Shown here piece by piece: positions 47,380 through 59,059 of a DNA stretch of 64,000 nt; position 1 is the first letter of the stretch, and the number at the start of each line of letters is the position of its first letter. The notes below the pieces were generated by a model. The model was given only the letters and a program-made list of their open reading frames with translations, was not told the origin of the DNA and did not search any database. Both the position numbers and the translations under genes were made by a program. The stretch is from Psilocybe azurescens (Eukaryota > Basidiomycota > Agaricomycetes > Agaricales > Agrocybaceae): NCBI GenBank assembly GCA_023853785.1, contig JAJIRX010000754.1, positions 1 to 64,000 on the forward strand. The letters run 5' to 3'.

Positions 47380-48654
47380 GTGGGACCTAATACCTGCTAC
47401 TACTGTAGGGAACCAGGTCACCGATGGGGAGAATGTCCTGCCGCTGAAAAACACATTAGCTTTGGTTGGATCATTAGGGAAAATGGGAAAATCCGTCTGC
47501 CAGGAGGTCTCATGGTCAGACAGGATAATGAGAAAACCATGAAAGAAGTTATTGAGAATATGAATAAGGGGAAGCCTGGAGTTGTATCTGTGGCTAAAGC
47601 TCTAGTCCAGAATCTATATTTTCCTGATCCCGATGAGACTTATGATGGTTTAGTCCAGTCAGAAGACTCAGAGGAAGCAGAGATCGCCCGTGTCTTTGGT
47701 GATCTTAAAAGAAATATGGCAACAAGGTGGACCAATTCTTATCATACGAGGATAACTCAACCATGGGGAACAAGGATCAAATTTTCATTAAGTTCGATGA
47801 AGGGTGCGGACGTGGATCGTCGACGGCCTATTATGACTACCAGATCTGCGAAAGCTACGGAGAACCAATTGAAAAATAAAAGAAAAGAAGTACAATTTAA
47901 AGAACCAGTAGAAGAAAGTGAGTCAAGTGAAGAGGAGACAGAGATACAGTTACCAGCGAAAAAGGGGTTTCCCCACCTAAAAATAAAAAGAAAGCGAATA
48001 TACCCACGGAGTTACCTGAAAAGGAGATGCCTGTATCGGAATCAGAAAGTACTAATAAGGATAGCACGCCTGAGCTTCCCTATATAGACGTTCCCCCCTT
48101 TAACAACGGTAGTCCGACCAAATGGTACCAGTGTACCTACTCAGTCATTTGAAAAAGAGAAAGAGAAACCTGGTCCAGCCTATAAAACTCAAGCGCCTAT
48201 TGAGTCAGAAGCAGACTATGAAAGGGTTTTCAAAGAAATGTTAGACCTAACAATGCCGGTCACACTGAGGGGCCTGATAGGGGATCGCCCAACTTAAGAG
48301 ATTTCCTTAAGAAAAGCTTAACCAAAGTTAGGACACCCGTGTTATTAGAAGAAATTGAGGACGAGGAATCGCCCACCCAAAAACAGTTGCCCAAAGCGAT
48401 TCCTTTGGGTCCCAAAGAAATAGAAACGGGTTTAACTGTGGACGAACTCCCTGTAGCAGCGTTCTTAATGGCCAGTGACATAAGAGCTGATGACCGGATG
48501 GAGCCTACTTGGAAAGTGGCGTCGGATCCTTATCTTCAATTTGCTTTGAGTAATGACGGTGCTATTCCCAAAGAACCCTATGTGGCCCGGGAGTCAGGTA
48601 ATCTTAGGGTTATCTTCCTAAAATCAATGGAGTCTTCCAAGAAGAAGCCATTTT
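47380..48654 (+). CDS. Gag-pol zinc knuckle and linker
   Basis: The nucleocapsid knuckle CYYCREPGHRWGEC (C-x2-C-x4-H-x4-C) is at about 47398-47440, followed by the block HISFGWIIRENGKIRLPGGL, which in this lineage sits just after the knuckle. A charged linker follows (KEVQFKEPVEESESSEEETE; DKNNSLKI-type basic runs near 47990), then VLLEEIEDEESPTQKQLPKA and VAAFLMASDIRADDRM leading into the protease. Frames change at about 47830-48090 and 48290. The peptide reads sensibly through, so the breaks look recent or artefactual. Confidence 0.75.
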
Positions 48655-49039
48655 AGATTCAGGCTCACAAATTGTGTCTATGGCTGAAGCCACGGCAGTT
48701 GAGATGGGGCTAACATGGAATCCTGCTATTCACGATAAACATGCAAAGTGCTAATAAAACTGTGGACCGAACGCTAGGTCTTGCAGAAAATGTAGCATTC
48801 CGTTTCGGAGGGTGACTATATATCTACAAGTACATATCATCAAAGCTCCTGCTTATAAAGTTCTATTGGGACAGCCGTTTAATCAGCTAACTACTAGTGT
48901 AGTTACTACTGAATCAGATGGCTCTACAACGGTACTAGTCACAGACCCCAACACCCAGCAAAAGGCACTATTGCCTACCTATGCTAGAGGTCTGGGTCCT
49001 GGAGACCTTTTGAAAGTCAAGCAAGCCCAGTCTTTTTAG
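48600..49039 (+). CDS. Retroviral-type aspartic protease domain
   Basis: Active-site block AILDSGSQIVSMAEATAVEM at about 48645-48705 (DSG variant of DTG). After a frame change come TLGLAENVAFRFGG and, at 48812 onward, LQVHIIKAPAYKVLLGQPFN, then VLVTDPNTQQKALLPTYARG. This is the usual order in agaricomycete Gypsy pol, where the protease cuts the gag-pol polyprotein. Confidence 0.85.
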
Positions 49040-49053
49040 ACAGCCTCGAGGAC

Positions 49054-50400
49054 TTGGTTCCAGAACAAGGAGAGGTAGCGGTGGTGTTTGAACTGGACGA
49101 AGAGACTCAGAGTATCTCAGTAGAGGGGTATTCCCTAGCATCCGACGGAGGTTTCACCTCAGAAGGGGTTAGGAATGCTTTTCTATCCCAAGCCATAAGA
49201 GAAGAAAAAGTAGAACTTAGTGATAAAAGAAAAGTAGAAACGTACCTGCATCAGTTATCTAATTGTGATAGAGGGAGCGATCACCACTTAGGGCGATCGC
49301 CTCCTGAAATAAGCGATCCTGCGACCAGGAAAGACCAAGCTGGACCAGCGGCGACCGTCTTACTGGGTAAGAAATATAAGCCTGTAGCCTTAAAAATAAA
49401 GCCCGTATATACAGAGTTACCGGAGCAGTACAGGATAGTGAGGAATATTGTGGGCGATCCCTTAAAAGATATGCCTCCTCTAAACCCACACCCTCCTGAC
49501 TTCGAACCGACTGGGCGATACACGGCAGAAAGGCAAGCGGCGTTCGACAAGGTTCATAAAGGAGAATTCTTATGGCCTGAAGAGCGAAAACTAGTACATC
49601 ATATTATGATGCAACAAAATGAGGCGTTCGCCTGGAATGATGATGAAAGGGGTCAGTTTCGAGAAGACTTCTTCCTGCCTGTCAGAATTCCTACGGTAGA
49701 ACACAAGCCTTGGGTTTATAAGAATATCCCAATACCACCGGGACTCTATAATGAAGTCTGTAGGATTATTAAATCTAAACAGGTATCAGGAGTCTATGAA
49801 CCATCAAATTCATCCTTTAGATCGAAGTGGTTTCACGGTTGTAAAGAAGGATGGGAAAAGTCTTAGGATAGTCCATAGTCTGGAGCCTCTTAATGCAGTA
49901 ACCATAGCACATTCGGGGGGTTCCTCCAGCGACAGAGGATTTAGCAGGACATTTTGCAGGGAGAGCATGTGGGGAATGTTTGACTTGTATGTAGGATATG
50001 ATGAGCGAGCCTTAGAAGAGAGCTCCCGAGACATGACTACCTTCCAGACACCCTTTGGAGCTATGCGCCTAACTACATTGCCTATGGGATGGACCAACTC
50101 TGTACCCATCTTTCATGATGATGTAACTTATATCCTTAGAGAAGAGATGCCTGAGTATACCATTCCTTACATTGACGATGTAGGTGTGCGAGGACCGGTC
50201 TCTCGATATCAGGATAAGGATGGAACTTATGAGACGATCGCCGAAAATCTAGGTATTCGCCCGTTTAGGTGTGGGAGCATCTGCAAAATGTAAATCGAAT
50301 AATTCAGCGAATTAAGTACGCAGGAGCGACCTTCTCGGGTACTAAGTCGTTGTTATGTGCTGAAGAAATAGTAGTAGTGGGACACTTGTGTGGTTTCGAT
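49054..50400 (+). CDS. pol: Reverse transcriptase
   Basis: The N-terminal linker contains an in-frame GCGATCGC repeat stretch (about 49280-49330). The RT core begins RIVRNIVGDPLKDMPPLNPH and ERKLVHHIMMQQNEAFAWND, then VEHKPWVYKNIPIPPGLYNE. After a one-base shift at about 49832 (HGCKEGW against TVVKKDGKSLRIVHSLEPLN) it continues DLYVGYDERALEESSRDMTT, PFGAMRLTTLPMGWTNSVPI and the catalytic YIDDVGVRGP at about 50167. Tail: VNRIIQRIKYAGATFSGTKS and EEIVVVGHLCGF. All core blocks are present. Confidence 0.93.
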
Positions 50401-51228
50401 GGGGCGAAAGCCCACGGAAGAACGGGTTAAAGTGATCATGGACTGGGAGACTGTAAAAATGTGTCAGAGGTTCGCGCCTTCTTAGGAACTGCTGGGGTAC
50501 TAAGATCGTATATCCCTGGTTTTGCAGAGAGGGCTCGACCATTACAAAAGTTAACCCATCTGAACACACCGTTCCAGTGGGGTCCAGAACAGATTGCTAG
50601 CATGCAGCGAGTTAAAGACGGAGTAATAAATGCGCAATGCTTAAGACCCTTGGACTACGGCGAGGATCGCATTGTATTAGCAGTTGATACTTCCTACATA
50701 GCTGTAGGCTACTATATCTACCAAGAGGATAATAAGAACCCTAAGAAACATTACTTTCGCGAAGTTTGGGTCTATCACACTACACGAGCATGAAGCCAGA
50801 TACTCTCAACCTAAGAGGGAACTCTCACGGTTTAAAAAAGAGCCTTAGAAGCCAATCGCCACTGGCTGATAGGTGTCAGAAATCTTGTGGTAGAAACGGA
50901 TGCAAAATATATCGGGGGTATGCTAATGAATCCTGATGTTATGCCTAATGCTACTATAAATAGATGGATAGAAGAGATAGGTCTCTTCCATTTCACTATC
51001 AGACATGTTGCTGGAAAAACCTTCGGACCAGATGGTTTATCAAGGCGACCTCGCCAGCCGCTTGATAATCCGGAACCGCCTAGTGAGAATACGGAAGAAG
51101 AACCCTGGGGACCACCTGTGATAGAATTAGACAACTCTAGCGATCCACCTCCTTTACCGGTAGAAGACTTCGTATCAGAAATTGATAAGAGGACCGGATT
51201 TGTACTGGAAGAGCTGGGGAGATGGTAG
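50401..51228 (+). CDS. pol: RT connection and RNase H domain
   Basis: The RT thumb/connection VSEVRAFLGTAGVLRSYIPG and PFQWGPEQIASMQRVKDGVI leads to the RNase H part VLAVDTSYIAVGYYIYQEDN (first Asp). After a frame change at about 50790, VVETDAKYIGGMLMNPDVMP and FTIRHVAGKTFGPDGLSRRP (last Asp region) end the domain. A Pro/Glu/Asp-rich linker to the integrase follows. Confidence 0.85.
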
Positions 51229-51299
51229 GGGGGGATCGCCTATCGACTGATCACCAGCGTCCACCAAAAGCCAAAAGCCTCTGAAGGAAAGAGGTCTGC

Positions 51300-52994
51300 T
51301 AAAGATATTAGACATTAAGCAAGAGATAGAGCAAGAACCAGAGTTTGACAGGATAGCTAGAGTTGCTGATAACTTCTTAATAGAGTTGGCGGAAGCGGAC
51401 GAAATGAGACTAATAGAACAAAAGCAGCTTGAGCTATACCTGCAATCTAAGGGGGAGGAACTAGGTCCTGAACGAAGGGACTATGTTCAGCAATTAGTAT
51501 CTACTCTAACATTACCTGATGAGACAGCAATTCTGGCAATGCCTTATCCAGAAGAGCAGCGATCGCCAAAGGAAAACAGCAGGATCGCCAATTAGAATGG
51601 GGCGATCCAGTGGCACAAGGATCACAGCTTCCAACCGAAGGGTTTGGATAAAAAGCAACATATGCAATTTCTACAATGGGTTAGGCGATTCATTATGTTT
51701 GAAGGGCGCTTATATCTAAGGAACTCGGGCGCTACCCATAGATTAGTGGTGTCTAAAGACAAACGACTGTATATGCTTACTGCAGCCCATGACCACGTCG
51801 GCCATAGAGGAGTCTATGCAACAACTCAGCTACTGGTACAGCGATTCTGGTGGCCAGAAATGGAGAAGGATATTAATTGGTTTGTGAAAACTTGTCACTT
51901 ATGTCAGGAACGACAAAAGACACTGATAAGAATTAAACCGGTTATCACACATACTCCTTCAATATTTCAGACCTTACATGCAGACTGTATGGTAATGAGC
52001 ACTGCATCAAATAATTGTCATCATATAGTGCATGGAAGAGAGCGCTCTTACATCTTGGATGGAGGGACGACCTTCACGCTCGGGAAACGGGTAGGGCTAT
52101 AGGACAATGGATTTGGGAAGATATCATCTGCAGATGGGCTTGTATAGCGGAATTTGTAACAGATAATGGACCACCGTTTGTAGCAGCTGCCAACTGGTTG
52201 ACTGAGAAGTATGGCATCGTCAGCATTAAGATCTCTCCGGTATAATTCACGAGCCAATGGTGCGGTGGAACGACCACACTGGGACGTTCGCCAGGTAATA
52301 TATAAAATGCTAGGAGCCGCTAATGTACACAAGTGGTTCTGGTTCTTCTCATATATTATGTGGGCAGATCGTGTGACTATACGAAGGAGGCTGGGGTGTT
52401 CGCCATATTTTATGGTCACTGGGGTGAACCCTGTTCTCCCATTAGACGTCAAGGAAGCGACATGGCTAGTCAAACCTCCTACTGGGGTAATGACCGATGA
52501 AGCCTTAATCGCTTTCCAGCGCTCAAGCACTAGCGAAACACCAGTTACACGTAGCCTCGATGCGGACTCGTATAGATAAGCAAAAATATGAAGCCCTATT
52601 GCGATATGAGCGAGATAATCAGGCAGTAATTAAAGACTATAATTTTGTGCCTGGAGATCTAGTACTAGTCGCAATTCAGGAGTTGAATCTTCCTTAAATA
52701 AGAAGTTAAAGCCAAGATACCTAGGACCTATGATAGTGATAAGGCGGACTAGGGGAGAGCTCGTATGTAGTGGCAGAAATGAGCGGAGGCGGTTATGCAG
52801 AGCAAGGTAGCAGCCTTTAGGGTAGTACCTTACTTTGCTAGGGAGAAGATAGCGATCCCGGCTCTGTTACGGACCTCATTGATATATCTAAGCAAGGTCT
52901 AAGAAAAATAATAGAGCGGCCCGATGACCAGTCCTTGCCTTTCAAAGACATGGCCTTTGAGCATGCTCCTTTACACTCAGATGAAGACGAGTAA
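51300..52994 (+). CDS. pol: Integrase and pol C terminus
   Basis: Zinc-binding HHCC region at about 51785-51910 (HDHVGHRGVYATTQLL, then CHLCQERQK). The DDE core has the first Asp in LHADCMVMS (about 51978), the second in FVTDNGPPFVAAANWL (about 52160) and the Glu in NSRANGAVERPHWDVRQ (about 52262). It is followed by WADRVTIRRRLGCSPYFMVT and PLDVKEATWLVKPPTGVM. The C-terminal tail (GDLVLVRN-type at about 52650, then LHSDEDE at 52993) lacks a clear chromodomain. Frame changes occur at about 52085, 52245 and 52575. An exact GCGATCGC interrupts the linker at 51556. Confidence 0.92.
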
Positions 52995-53392
52995 AAATCT
53001 TAAAAACCGGTAATGACGATCGCCCGAACAAGCGATCGCCAGGACGGCGAAAGACGTCTTCATTAAAAACTTCGTACTGGGTAATAAGAGGAAACACCAA
53101 ACCAATAATAGACTAAGAAGTTTGCTATTGGAAGGTACTCTACCAAAAAGGGGAAAAACTAGAAGGGACTTCAGGAGGACAGACAATTATTTAGACAGAG
53201 CTGAAGTAATCTCGGAGAGCTGTTTCATAGCGACTCTCACGTTCGACCGCCTTGAAAAACATATTAGACTCGCAGTCCCGGATACGTGCTTGTAAAAGAG
53301 GATTTGGTGGCGGTCAACTTCGGCATCCTCACTTGCAATAAAAGGGGAAGTGCTGGCTGCGTCAAAGAATTGAGAGCGCCTCCGGGATGACC

Positions 53393-56300
53393 TTAGTGGA
53401 CGGATCTGCGAACCAAGAGTTTAGCGGAGGGGATCGCCAAAAACAAGAAAAGGGCGATCGCTAGATGCATACCTTCGGTAGACAAAAAGTCAAACTTGTC
53501 AGTTCTAGCACGTTTGGAACCAGTGGCTGCATAGCGGGACGCCTTGAGAAAAGGATGTCCTTTAGTATCAACTCCGTGTACTTTACCTCCACCCATATAC
53601 TCCATGTGGAGTCCACCAACTCCATACAGAAGTGGTGGACTCCACATGGACTCCATCTGGAACATATCCAAGTGTTCAGAAAGTTATCTTTGATAGGTGG
53701 AGTTCAGGTGGACTCCAGATGGACTCCAGATGGACTTCAAGCAATTCCACTTGAATCCAACTGGAGGCCAGGTGGAGGCCAGGTGGAGTCCAGGTGGAGT
53801 CCAGGTGGACTCCATACCTGGGTAACAATATTCCAGCTTAGGCCATCAGAGAGCAGACTTATTGAATTTCACAAAGTCCAGCTATAGCCAGATTTTAATT
53901 GGAATGTATTTTCTTAGAGTAAATTCATGTAAGAATGTATATATAATATATTAAAAACTATATACTACATTATTATCTACAATATTATCTACTAGCGAAG
54001 TTCATCACCACTGAAACATAAAAAAAGAAATATATAAAAATATATAAAACAAAAGAAATAAAAGAAAAACATACAAAACAGACGAAAAAAGGAGGCGAGA
54101 GGGTACATAGTTGGTTCAAATAAATATAGAAGCACATGAACATGAAAAAAAGAGAAAACGAGATAAAAAAAAAAAGAAAAAAAGAAGAAAAAAGGGGGCG
54201 AGAGGATGGCCGTGTCGCTCGTAGCCCCGCCGTACGCATTGTCGTCGTTGTGGTGGCCGTCGTACACGCTGTGGTGGCCTTCGTACACGTCGTGGTGGCC
54301 GTCGTACGCGTCCGGCGTGTCCGTACGTTGTGCTGTCGTGTCCGCTGCGTCTGTCATACGCGTTGTCGTCGTCGTTGTGGCTGTCGTACACGTCGTCGTC
54401 GTCGTCGTACACGTCGCTGTCGTCGTCGTGGCTGTCGTACGCGTCGTCGTACACGTCGTTGTCGTTGTCGTGGCCGTCGTACGCGTTGTTGTCGTCGTCG
54501 TGGCCGTCGTATGCGTCGTCGTTGTCGTTGTCGTGGCCGTCATACACGTCGTCGTTGTGGTCGCCGTGGCCGTTGTTGTCGTTGTCGCGGCCGTTGTACG
54601 CGTCGTCGTCATGGTCTGCGTACGTGTTGGTGTCGTCGTCCGTACGCGTCCTGCGTGCCGTCGTACCCATCGTTGTACGTACCGTACGTACCCGTCGTTG
54701 TCGTTGTCGTCGGCCTACACGAAAGAAGGGGGGGAGCGGTAAATGGTGGCGGTATGCGGAATTCGCGACTTACCAGGGGTCGCGACCTCGTTCCTCGTTC
54801 GCATCGCATCGCCTCGTTCCCCCTCGTTCCGCATTCGCCTCGCCTCGTTCCTCGTTCTCCACCCGCCTCGTTCCGTCTCGTTCCGTACTCACCTCCTTTC
54901 GTTCGCGGGTGTCCGTTTGTTCTTCGTCGGTCTCGGTTCGTTGCGATGCGATGTGTGTCGGGTCGGGTTGGCATGGGCCTGGCTCCGACCGACGACGGCG
55001 AGGTGGGGGCACGCACGACGGCGGCAGCGGGGTGGTGGTGGTCGGAGGAAGAGGTGGGGTGGTGGAATAATCAACGGACCGACGTGGCATCAATAAGTCA
55101 CATACGTGACGTTATTTGTCACTTGCCGAGAAATGCCGAGTAAATAGCCGTATTGGTATGTAGCCCATCAAAATTTAATAGATAACAAGGGCTCTATAGC
55201 TTAGTTGGTTTAACGTCAGTGTGCGGCCTTCTCGGATGCCCGAGTTCAATTCCTGTTGGTGCTTTTTCTTTTTTACATTATAATAAAATATAAATAAAAT
55301 ATAAATAAAATCTGGGGATCATCCTCCACCTGGAGTCCATTAGAAATTGACCCTGAAATAGTGTATTAATGCTGATATACATGCTTCTTGAGTCAAATCC
55401 ATATGGAATCCATATGGAGGATGTGAGACTCAGATGAAGTTCCACATGGAGTCCACATGGAGTTCCACATCCTCCACATCGGTCCACATGGAGGATGAGT
55501 GGATTCTGGCTGGACTCCATATGGAGGCTCCACCTCTAAATGGCTGGGATATCTGCAAAAAAGTGTCATTAAACTCATGTGGAGTCCACCAACTCCGGCA
55601 TGGAGTTGGTGGACTCCACATGGAATACCTGGGTGAGGGTAAAGACCTCTCAACTCCAGGGACTTGATCGTAGTCCAGTATAATCACCTCGGGGCGTTTA
55701 TCACTAGACTTGTAAGAGCCCTAGCTTTATTATCATTCATATCAAGGGACCTAATGAAAAGGAGGACATACCTTGCTGGTATCAGCGGCCGATCGCTTAC
55801 TGAGACTTCTTAGTAGTGGAACTAATGATCTCGACATCATCGTCAACGATCATAGGGGCGGACTGATGCAGAGAATGTTAGGGGATCGCTCGATAGCACG
55901 GATAAGCGGCTTACGTCGGAAAATTCCTCCTGAGGATAGAAAGTAAGCTCAGGGTTGCTACAAGTGGAAGAGACGAACTCCACCTCTCCAGATTCATCAG
56001 TAGGGCGAGTCTGGTGAAGACGATTGCCAATCCTTTGAATCTGAAGGGCGAGTTGGGCTATAGAGAGAGAGAAAGCGATCGCTGTAACACTCACAACCGG
56101 GGTTTCGTCCTCTCGCGGCCTTGGTAGGAGATGCAGCGTTGAGTTGGGCCTCACGATCAGCATGAATTCCTTTGCAGATCGCCCCAATAATGTGATACTC
56201 TGAAGTATAGCGATACAGTTTGGAATCGAGCAGTGGCAGCTCTGAAGCCCTTTTCGCAAACCGAAAACGATCTCACAAGGATCCCCAAGTTGATTAATGA

Positions 56301-58507
56301 TAGCAGCATGGTCCTTCCAGCCCACCTAGTAGAAAGCAAAAACAATCGAATACTAGTACAGGTTTAAGGATGTTAAAAACGCACAAGGAACCGTGCCGCT
56401 TCATTCAACAACGGATAATTGACAGCGGCGGTTTCAGCAGTAGGAGTCCAGTCCTTAGGAGCATGGTGAAGGGCTCGGAGCGTAAAGTTCGTAGCATCCG
56501 CAACAGATGGCACAAGAGATATAGCAGTTACTTCTGAAGTGAGAACAGGCATGATGAAGTGAGGGAGATCGCTTGACAATAGGGCGATCCCTCTTATACT
56601 GGAAGAACCCTCTCATAGAAAGATCAATGGGCGGCGATCGCTTGACAAGATCTGCAGAAGTGAGAAGACACTGGGCAAGCGCGTGGTAGACATTTGCAAA
56701 TCAGTTCGTATGTAAAAACAAGCCTAATACGAAGTGATTAGAAAACTGATGCAGCTAAATTCACGAAACTACGGGCGGAAATGGTCCGGAATTTCCTCTA
56801 TATTTCCAGGATGGAAAGCAACAGAACGGGGACGAAGAGGAGCACTATAACGCTTAAAGATGGCTGAATACTCCAAACGACGGCACTCCAAAGTCAATAG
56901 GAAGTGGCGGATAGGAAAAATGGTTCTCAGAGCGCTGTAGTATTCCGGTACCGTCGGTAAAAAAGCCCGGATCAGCTGAAAAAGGCTCCATCAGTTGCTA
57001 AACCCATCTAGTAAAAGTGATTAGCGCTTACACGGGACGGGTAAGGATCATTGTTGGGGAAACCTTGGCACCGTCGGGTCCGACATGAGAGTGAAAAACT
57101 GATGGAACTGAGCTCCCCAAGCAATGGGTGCTGCGCACAGCGGAACCAGTGATACGCGGCAGTCTGAAATGCTTGACCGGAGTATTGCCCAAAGTGAATG
57201 TCACCACGAGGAATTGCCAACTAAGAGATCATGAGTCTAGCCAACATTAACTTCTGATAACTGTTTCTACGCACCAAGAGATGAGTCAGTTGGATGAGCT
57301 CTGCCAAAGGGGACGACCGGAACTAGGTTGTTCTTTCTGTTTCTGGTAGAACGCCCGCTTGAATTTCTGGTGAGCAGCGTTGAGGTCGTACAACAAATTG
57401 TGATAAGCAACGGGATCGCTAGTAGGGTTCATAATTTCGGGAACCTGGTAAAATAGCGCCTTGATCTCGGGGGCTAGGTCTTCATATTCGTCGGCGACAG
57501 CATAACGAAAATCAAGGTCCTCATAGAAGACCTGGCTGGGGGAATTTGAACAGGCACGTAGAGATTAGGCAAAGGATTAGACATTGGTCTATACAAGACA
57601 GATAGGCTATCTAAAGCTACTTATGTGTTTAGTCAATCCGGCCAAGACGAGTGTGAGAATTGTGGATCGCTGAGGGAGATCCCCTTCGAGCGATCGCCTT
57701 GCGGTTGGACTTCCATATCCCATGCGGCTCCAAGCGAACGCCCAATTGGAAACTGGCGAAAAGGTGAACATATTCCCTGACGCCCGGGCAGCCAATATTG
57801 ATAGGCACAAGTGGGGAGGAAGTAATTGGTTATTCTGAAATTGTTGATTGCTTTGGATCCACGAGGTATAAAGAATCTAGACTCTCTAACGCTCAGTATG
57901 GGTTCCTAAGCATTTTGTGAATAAAAAGTTTTACCTGTCGAATAGGCCGACTAATGACGGGACCAATGGCACGGAAACTGGGGACCTCCGGTCGAGCGAT
58001 CAGAACATAGATATGGTCGTGAAGACGTCCGGGTGGTAGACCCACGGGGCCTAGTTGAATCCAGGACTTGGCAAGGTCAACAAAAATCATGCCTACTTCG
58101 TTTTCATAGTTGATGTCAGCAATGTCGAACTGGAGCTAAGATGGGGATCAGAAAGTGTTATCATCAGGACAAAAGTTATAGAGTAACGTACCAGCTGTAC
58201 AGTGGCTAGGATTAAGGATTGCAGAGGTGGTACGAACCCTAGGACGGGGTCCACTTGCGCTTCAACACCCGATTCTGGCATTCATGTTTATAAATGCAAT
58301 ACTCATCGAGAAGCTTCGCGAAGGCTTGGGGCGTCGGTCGAGGGCAGAAGAGTAAGGGTGCTGGCGATACCTCTGGATAATACCCTCATCCAAGTGATAA
58401 TACTCGCTGAGTGCACGCTGATAGTACGGTGTTGTGTGAGGAATGAAATCAGAAGCGAGCCTCTCTTCGGCTAGGTGCGCAATGGGTGGAACAATAGGTG
58501 GATCCAT
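53393..58507 (-). CDS. Antisense gene B of the Gypsy element (hypothetical)
   Basis: The start at 58507 gives MDPPIVPPIAHLAEERLASD, then YHLDEGIIQRYRQHPYSSAL. Exons with good signals follow: VLGFVPPLQSLILATVQL ends at GTACGT (about 58195) and joins after ATCTTAG to LQFDIADINYENEVGMIFVD (about 58138), which ends PVISRPIRQ at GTAAAA (about 57935). Later pieces include DLAPEIKALFYQVPEIMNPT (about 57460), FLPTVPEYYSALRTIFPIRH (about 56950) and PMIVDDDVEIISSTTKKSQ (about 55850). After an intron, SDKRPEVIILDYDQ (about 55700) is cut by the nested repeat element, and TKGHPFLKASRYAATGSKRA (about 53560) resumes on the far side with a basic, nuclear-signal-like end. No domain is recognised. It converges with pol, tail to tail. 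Joining of all pieces is inferred. Confidence 0.5.
53640..53820. repeat. Short-period GGTGGAGTCCA repeats
   Basis: Runs of 10-12-bp units alternating GGTGGACTCCA, GATGGACTCCA and GGTGGAGGCCA. A second, looser set (CCACATGGAGT) is at 55320-55530. Confidence 0.85.
54230..54720. repeat. GTC/GTT triplet-rich tract with CGTACG words
   Basis: Long imperfect GTCGTCGT-type tract on the plus strand, with repeated GTCGTACGCGT and GTCGTACACGT words. All frames on both strands stay open (Val- or Thr/Asp-rich), which is a consequence of the repeat and not evidence of a gene. Confidence 0.85.
55190..55275 (+). repeat. tRNA-like Pol III unit (SINE-like)
   Basis: A perfect A box (TAGCTTAGTTGG, 55197-55208) and a good B box (GAGTTCAATTCC, 55242-55253) lie 45 bp apart, and a T-run terminator follows (55263 on). 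The anticodon stem pairs only partly and the acceptor stem does not close, so it is a tRNA pseudogene or tRNA-derived SINE head followed by an A/T-rich tail (AATAAAATATAAATAAAATA). Confidence 0.6.
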
Positions 58508-59059
58508 GGCTACGGGACAAGACTAACTATGTCGATTCTCCTTTATAAAAGGATCGCCCGGGTCAGGTATAACTTATGGGATCCACACGTGGTCGGCCGC
58601 TGTATTACACATAATTCAGTGCGAATGCTTGGCGATCTCTACACAACTAGGGAGTTGTGATCTTTAGTTGGGGGAGTGCGATCACCATGTGTAGCGATCA
58701 CTACGGGCGATCACCACGTGGGTAGAGGACTTAGAAGAAATTTTGCGATTTTAAAAATCTAGTGATTCTCTAACAAGTTTTTAAAAGCGAAACTTAGCAA
58801 TTAGTAAAAGTAAAATAAGCAGTAGGACTGAAGACTACGGCAAGGAAAAGGATAGCATGGTCAATTAAGAGAGATCAATGTAACTAATTTCTTAAAGAAA
58901 CATTCACCCGACCAAGAAAAAGGGTTTCATTACAAGAGAATTATGCGATACAAATAAAACTACTATAGGAAGAAACCCTGAAAAATATCCTAAGTAGTAT
59001 GCAAAAAGTGCACAAAAAGAAAAGTACTGCCATATAAAAACATATAAAGTCCCAAGAAA

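Larger units (their letters stand above)
53581..55644. mobile_element. Nested TIR element built of TGGAGTCCA-type repeats
   Basis: The ends are inverted: CTTTACCTCCACCCATATAC at 53581 matches the reverse complement of the stretch ending GGTGAGGGTAAAG at 55644, continuing through CCATGTGGAGTCCACCAACT. Each end also contains a hairpin (GTGGAGTCCACC...GGTGGACTCCAC). Inside are short GGTGGAGTCCA repeats, a GTC-rich tract and a tRNA-like Pol III unit. It lies within the Gypsy element, between the 3' part and the rest of antisense gene B. A target duplication was not resolved. Confidence 0.7.

Noticed and set aside
53640..53820. CRISPR-like array
   Set aside because: Units of 10-12 bp without spacers of constant length, in a eukaryotic transposon; ordinary short tandem repeats.
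54136..55143. Long open frames on both strands (Val-, Thr- or Arg-rich, up to 335 codons)
   Set aside because: They are produced by the GTC/GTCGTACG triplet tract, which stays open in every frame. No start context, splice pattern or domain.
55190..55265. Functional tRNA gene
   Set aside because: A and B boxes are good, but the acceptor stem does not pair and the anticodon stem has a mismatch.
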